Source: Bacteroidota bacterium (GTDB lineage Bacteria; Bacteroidota; Bacteroidia; UKL13-3). Taken from it: a DNA stretch of 9,537 bases. Below the pieces are notes generated by a model that was not told the DNA's origin, searched no databases, and worked only from the letters and a program-made list of their open reading frames with translations. The position numbers were made by a program, and so were the translations under genes. This document shows, piece after piece, positions 6,501-9,537 of the stretch (positions are counted from its first letter, which is position 1; every line of letters begins with the position of its first letter). The stretch lies in contig CANHJJ010000058.1 in assembly GCA_947460565.1 (NCBI GenBank), positions 1-9,537 of the forward strand. Direction: 5' to 3'.

Positions 6501-9500
6501 TTATTGTATTAAAATCTTTTTTGTATAAGAACCATCTTGATAAAACGCTTTAATAAAATACATTCCACTTTTGCATTTTACAGAACTCGACAGATCCAAT
6601 TCGATGATTTCACCTCCACTAATATAAAGTTTTTCATTTTCAAAAATAGCAATTTCTTTACCAACGATATCATAAACAGCTAATTTAAAGGGAGAATTAT
6701 TTTTTTCTAATAATCGAACACTTAGTTTTCCATTATTTGTTGGATTAGGATAAATTTCAAATACCTCTTTTTCTATATCGTCAATACCAGAAAAGCCTAA
6801 TTGATTTATTTGTAATTGTTTATATACCGAACCAGCTTGAATATTAATATTTGCAGTTCTTGAAACTGCTGTAGTATTAGCAGCTAAACTAATTCCTAAT
6901 TTTGTATTTCCAGATCCCAACATTGGATTGATGGTTACCCAACTATTAGTGTTACTTATAACCCAAGATCTGTTACTTGTAATATTAATTGAAGTATCAA
7001 CCGCTGTTGATTTGAGAAACAAGGTTGAATTATCAATATTCAGATTATCAATAATTACATTTTTATTAAGGTTTTTACTTGTATAAACTTTATAATCTCC
7101 TGGATTCAGTAATATATTATAATCAGCAGATGTAACATTAATTGAATCACCTGTCATATAATCATACCAATATCCATTGTTTTGGAATTGTGGTTTTAAA
7201 CCCAAGGCATTCATATCAAAGTTAGCTGCAATAATTACATTCATGGTATCACCCGTAACCTTTAAAAATTTACCTGTACCCGCTGCATCATAGCTATAAT
7301 TATCACTTTCCATGGTCGAATATCTTTTCAATGCAGTTAATTTTGAAATGGCATTATACAAGTTTTTTCTTGCTGGTATACTTTGATAATTCCAAGTAGG
7401 TGCCTTCTTATCCGTTTTACATCTATCTGTTCCGTATGGAGTTGGTAGGGTTCCATCACCGCAACTAAATATAGACTTATCAAATCCTAATTCTTCAAAT
7501 TGCCATAACATTTTTGGACCTTTCAATGGAATTAACATCGCCATAGCTGCTTCGGTCCTTTTTAGGGCCATATTTAAATCCTTAGCTGCACCATTTCCAA
7601 AAGTTAAATTTTTATACATAAGCCTCTCTTCATCATGACTTTCAGCATAAGTTACCAAATTAGGGAAAGTAAATTGACGGTTCTTGTAATTTCCACTACT
7701 GATATCTGAATTGGTAGAATAACCCATGGTTATTTGATTATATTGCTCTGTCATTTTACCCCAAAGCAAGAAACCAGCGTTGGCTAATACTTTCTCCTCA
7801 CTGTTTTCTCCTAAATGCTCCAATATCATATAACAATCAGGGCAGGTTTTCACAAATTCAGTTCTTATTCTATTCCAAATATTAACTCTACTTTGGTCGT
7901 AAACGCCCCATGCTGCAACGTCACTACCTGTATTTTTTTGGGTAAATCCTTTTGATAGATCAAATCTATATCCGTCAATTTTATATTCAGTTACCCAATA
8001 TTTGATAACCCTGTCCACAAAGTCTTTAGTAGCTTGACTTTCGTGATTGTAGTCATAACCTGGGCTGAAAGGATGAGTGGGAACTGGATTAAACCAAGGA
8101 TTATTGGCTGCGGGTCTGTTATTAGCTGCATCCCAATACATTTTCACTTGAGGATTTAATCCCCAAGATTGGTTTAGCACAATATCCATAACAACCATAA
8201 TTCCTTTACTATGGCAAACATCAATAAATCTTTTATAATCATCCTTTGTTCCATAATATTTATCTACTGCAAAATAGAAGTTAGGATTATAACCCCAGCT
8301 TTCGTTTCCATCAAATTCGTTAACTGGCATTAATTCTATACAATTTACACCTAAGTTTTTAAGGTAATCAATTGTATCTGTTAAAGTTTTAAAATCGTGA
8401 GTGGATAAAAAGTCTCTTAACAATAATTCATATATTACCAGTCTATCAGACCTGAGTTTGTTGTAATTTGAAAACTGCCAATTATAAGGTGTCTGTCCAG
8501 TTTGAATAATGGATACAGGATCTGTGGTTTTACCTTCTGGAAATGGCTTTAAATTTGGATAAGTAATTACATTATTTTGGTTTATCCATTTGTCATTAAA
8601 AGGATCAAGAATCTTATCACTATATATATCAGCGACTTTCAATTTTTCATTATCAATTACATATTGAAAAGCATATTCAACTCCTTTTTGTAATCCATTT
8701 AAGGTAATCCAATATCGACTGCCATCAGGGGTGCGATTCATCATATAGGTAGGATCTAATTCCCAATTATTAAAATCTCCATAAACAAAAACAAAATTCT
8801 TATTAGGAGCATAAAGCATTAACGTAACCGTATTATCATTAATATAGTTAATACCATCTACTATCCCAGATGGCGGATTTGAGACATTACCGCCTGGCCT
8901 GTTTACAATGTATGTTGTATCGTAGGCAGAAAATGAACCCGATGTTCCTTTTAACACCAATTGCACTTTACCTGTTCCAATATTACTCATAAGACCACTA
9001 TATGAAATGGTAGAATCGTTTGAAAGCGAATTCAATTGATTTCCGTTGGCATATAATGTCAAATTGCATTTGGTTGATGAAAAAGCACTAATAGAAACAT
9101 TGTCTGAACTTAAGAAATAAGTTGCCTTAGTTGGTGTTAAAATTTTCACTTGAAAGGTTCCTTGATTCACATCAACAAAAATATCAGTACCTCCAACACC
9201 CTTGCCTTCTTTAGCTCCAGTTGCATTTCTAAAAACCATTGCGAGTTTAAGAATTTTCTCACCCGCTGGTACAGCATAAAAATTACGAATATTTCCAATA
9301 TTTAAAGCGTATTGATTAGTTGTTCCTATTCTAGTCAATAATGCTTTCGGCAAATTGGTTGTCCAACCTGCTATTACATATTTCCAATCACTGCTTGAAG
9401 TGCTTTTGTCTGTTATTACGCCTGTATGAGCATAAATTGTTGATTCTCCCAATAGACCTGCTGTTCCTTGGGATGCATCATAAGTTAAAACAACATTGTT

Positions 9501-9537
9501 ATCATCGGAAGTGGCAAAAGTGGGTGACATGGTCACA
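6501..9537 (-). CDS. T9SS-secreted multidomain GH13 alpha-amylase-like enzyme (5' end outside window)
   Basis: The enzyme is likely to hydrolyse internal alpha-1,4 bonds of starch or related glucans outside the cell. The 1011 visible residues are numbered from the GTG at 9536, which is not believed to be the start: the frame is open to the window edge and no signal peptide is seen. Domains: a beta-rich N-terminal module (about 3-123) like the repeats of the protein at 491; an Ig-like linker (127-212); a CBM48/E-set-like module (about 224-317, with VYGDFNNW); the GH13 barrel (about 360-740); a beta-sandwich (755-820); a BACON-like module (831-914); and a T9SS type A sorting domain (about 924-1011, with EIYPNPTNNGKLSV). 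Catalytic residues are Asp526 (GYRFD, nucleophile), Glu573 (ILEH, acid/base) and Asp635 (ESHD); WGYNP is at 414-418. Oddly, region I reads DIVLNQ with Gln456 where His is usual. The exact specificity (amylase, pullulanase or other) is not settled. Confidence 0.93.
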   Translation of the reverse strand, partial: VTMSPTFATSDDNNVVLTYDASQGTAGLLGESTIYAHTGVITDKSTSSSDWKYVIAGWTTNLPKALLTRIGTTNQYALNIGNIRNFYAVPAGEKILKLAMVFRNATGAKEGKGVGGTDIFVDVNQGTFQVKILTPTKATYFLSSDNVSISAFSSTKCNLTLYANGNQLNSLSNDSTISYSGLMSNIGTGKVQLVLKGTSGSFSAYDTTYIVNRPGGNVSNPPSGIVDGINYINDNTVTLMLYAPNKNFVFVYGDFNNWELDPTYMMNRTPDGSRYWITLNGLQKGVEYAFQYVIDNEKLKVADIYSDKILDPFNDKWINQNNVITYPNLKPFPEGKTTDPVSIIQTGQTPYNWQFSNYNKLRSDRLVIYELLLRDFLSTHDFKTLTDTIDYLKNLGVNCIELMPVNEFDGNESWGYNPNFYFAVDKYYGTKDDYKRFIDVCHSKGIMVVMDIVLNQSWGLNPQVKMYWDAANNRPAANNPWFNPVPTHPFSPGYDYNHESQATKDFVDRVIKYWVTEYKIDGYRFDLSKGFTQKNTGSDVAAWGVYDQSRVNIWNRIRTEFVKTCPDCYMILEHLGENSEEKVLANAGFLLWGKMTEQYNQITMGYSTNSDISSGNYKNRQFTFPNLVTYAESHDEERLMYKNLTFGNGAAKDLNMALKRTEAAMAMLIPLKGPKMLWQFEELGFDKSIFSCGDGTLPTPYGTDRCKTDKKAPTWNYQSIPARKNLYNAISKLTALKRYSTMESDNYSYDAAGTGKFLKVTGDTMNVIIAANFDMNALGLKPQFQNNGYWYDYMTGDSINVTSADYNILLNPGDYKVYTSKNLNKNVIIDNLNIDNSTLFLKSTAVDTSINITSNRSWVISNTNSWVTINPMLGSGNTKLGISLAANTTAVSRTANINIQAGSVYKQLQINQLGFSGIDDIEKEVFEIYPNPTNNGKLSVRLLEKNNSPFKLAVYDIVGKEIAIFENEKLYISGGEIIELDLSSSVKCKSGMYFIKAFYQDGSYTKKILIQ

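Noticed and set aside
9534..9537. GTG at 9536 as the true start of the amylase
   Set aside because: The frame remains open to the window edge and a secreted T9SS protein needs a signal peptide, which is absent from the visible part; the gene must begin outside the window.
1..9537. CRISPR arrays, tRNA or rRNA genes, retron or defence systems
   Set aside because: No regularly spaced repeats, no tRNA-like cloverleaf and no defence-gene motifs were seen; more than 90 percent of the window is explained by the PUL genes.

Overview
The window is AT-rich Bacteroidota DNA. It holds a compact starch/alpha-glucan utilisation locus (a Sus-type PUL) next to the tail end of an insertion-sequence transposase. 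The phylum assignment rests on four things. There is an adjacent SusC/SusD pair. A secreted amylase carries a C-terminal type IX secretion (T9SS) sorting domain. Surface-lipoprotein signal peptides are present. Gene starts are A/T-rich and lack a Shine-Dalgarno sequence. The species cannot be named from the sequence; a free-living or environmental lineage with T9SS (Chitinophagia, Sphingobacteriia, Cytophagia or Flavobacteriia) fits better than gut Bacteroides.

Layout: positions 1-134 (+) encode the last 43 residues of an IS3-type DDE transposase. Positions 135-430 look non-coding and include a nested palindrome (142-191) and a possible IS right end near 273. A strong intrinsic terminator at 431-470 closes a five-gene block that runs entirely on the minus strand. 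In transcription order the block is: a multidomain GH13 alpha-amylase-like enzyme (9537-6501, 5' end outside the window); 95 bp of spacer; a SusC-like TonB-dependent transporter (6405-3295); a SusD-like lipoprotein (3283-1892); a small DUF5004-like lipoprotein (1886-1365); and a secreted two-repeat protein, possibly SusE/F-like (1360-491). Gaps between the last four genes are only 4 to 11 bp, so they are almost certainly one operon. The amylase may be co-transcribed with them, since no terminator is seen in the 95-bp spacer.

Expected working model (inference from the families): the T9SS-exported amylase cuts starch or a related alpha-glucan at or outside the cell surface. SusD and the two accessory proteins bind the glucan or its oligosaccharides. 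The SusC barrel imports the oligosaccharides using TonB energy. No SusR-type regulator, neopullulanase or alpha-glucosidase lies in the window; they may be upstream of 9537 or elsewhere.

The most interesting observations concern modules rather than a new system. The last protein of the operon is an internal duplication whose unit resembles the N-terminal module of the amylase, so the locus may hold three copies of one putative glucan-binding fold. The amylase has Gln instead of the usual His in GH13 conserved region I. Its catalytic domain is followed by a BACON-like module before the T9SS tail. Overall this is a recognisable Sus-like locus, not an obviously undescribed system.
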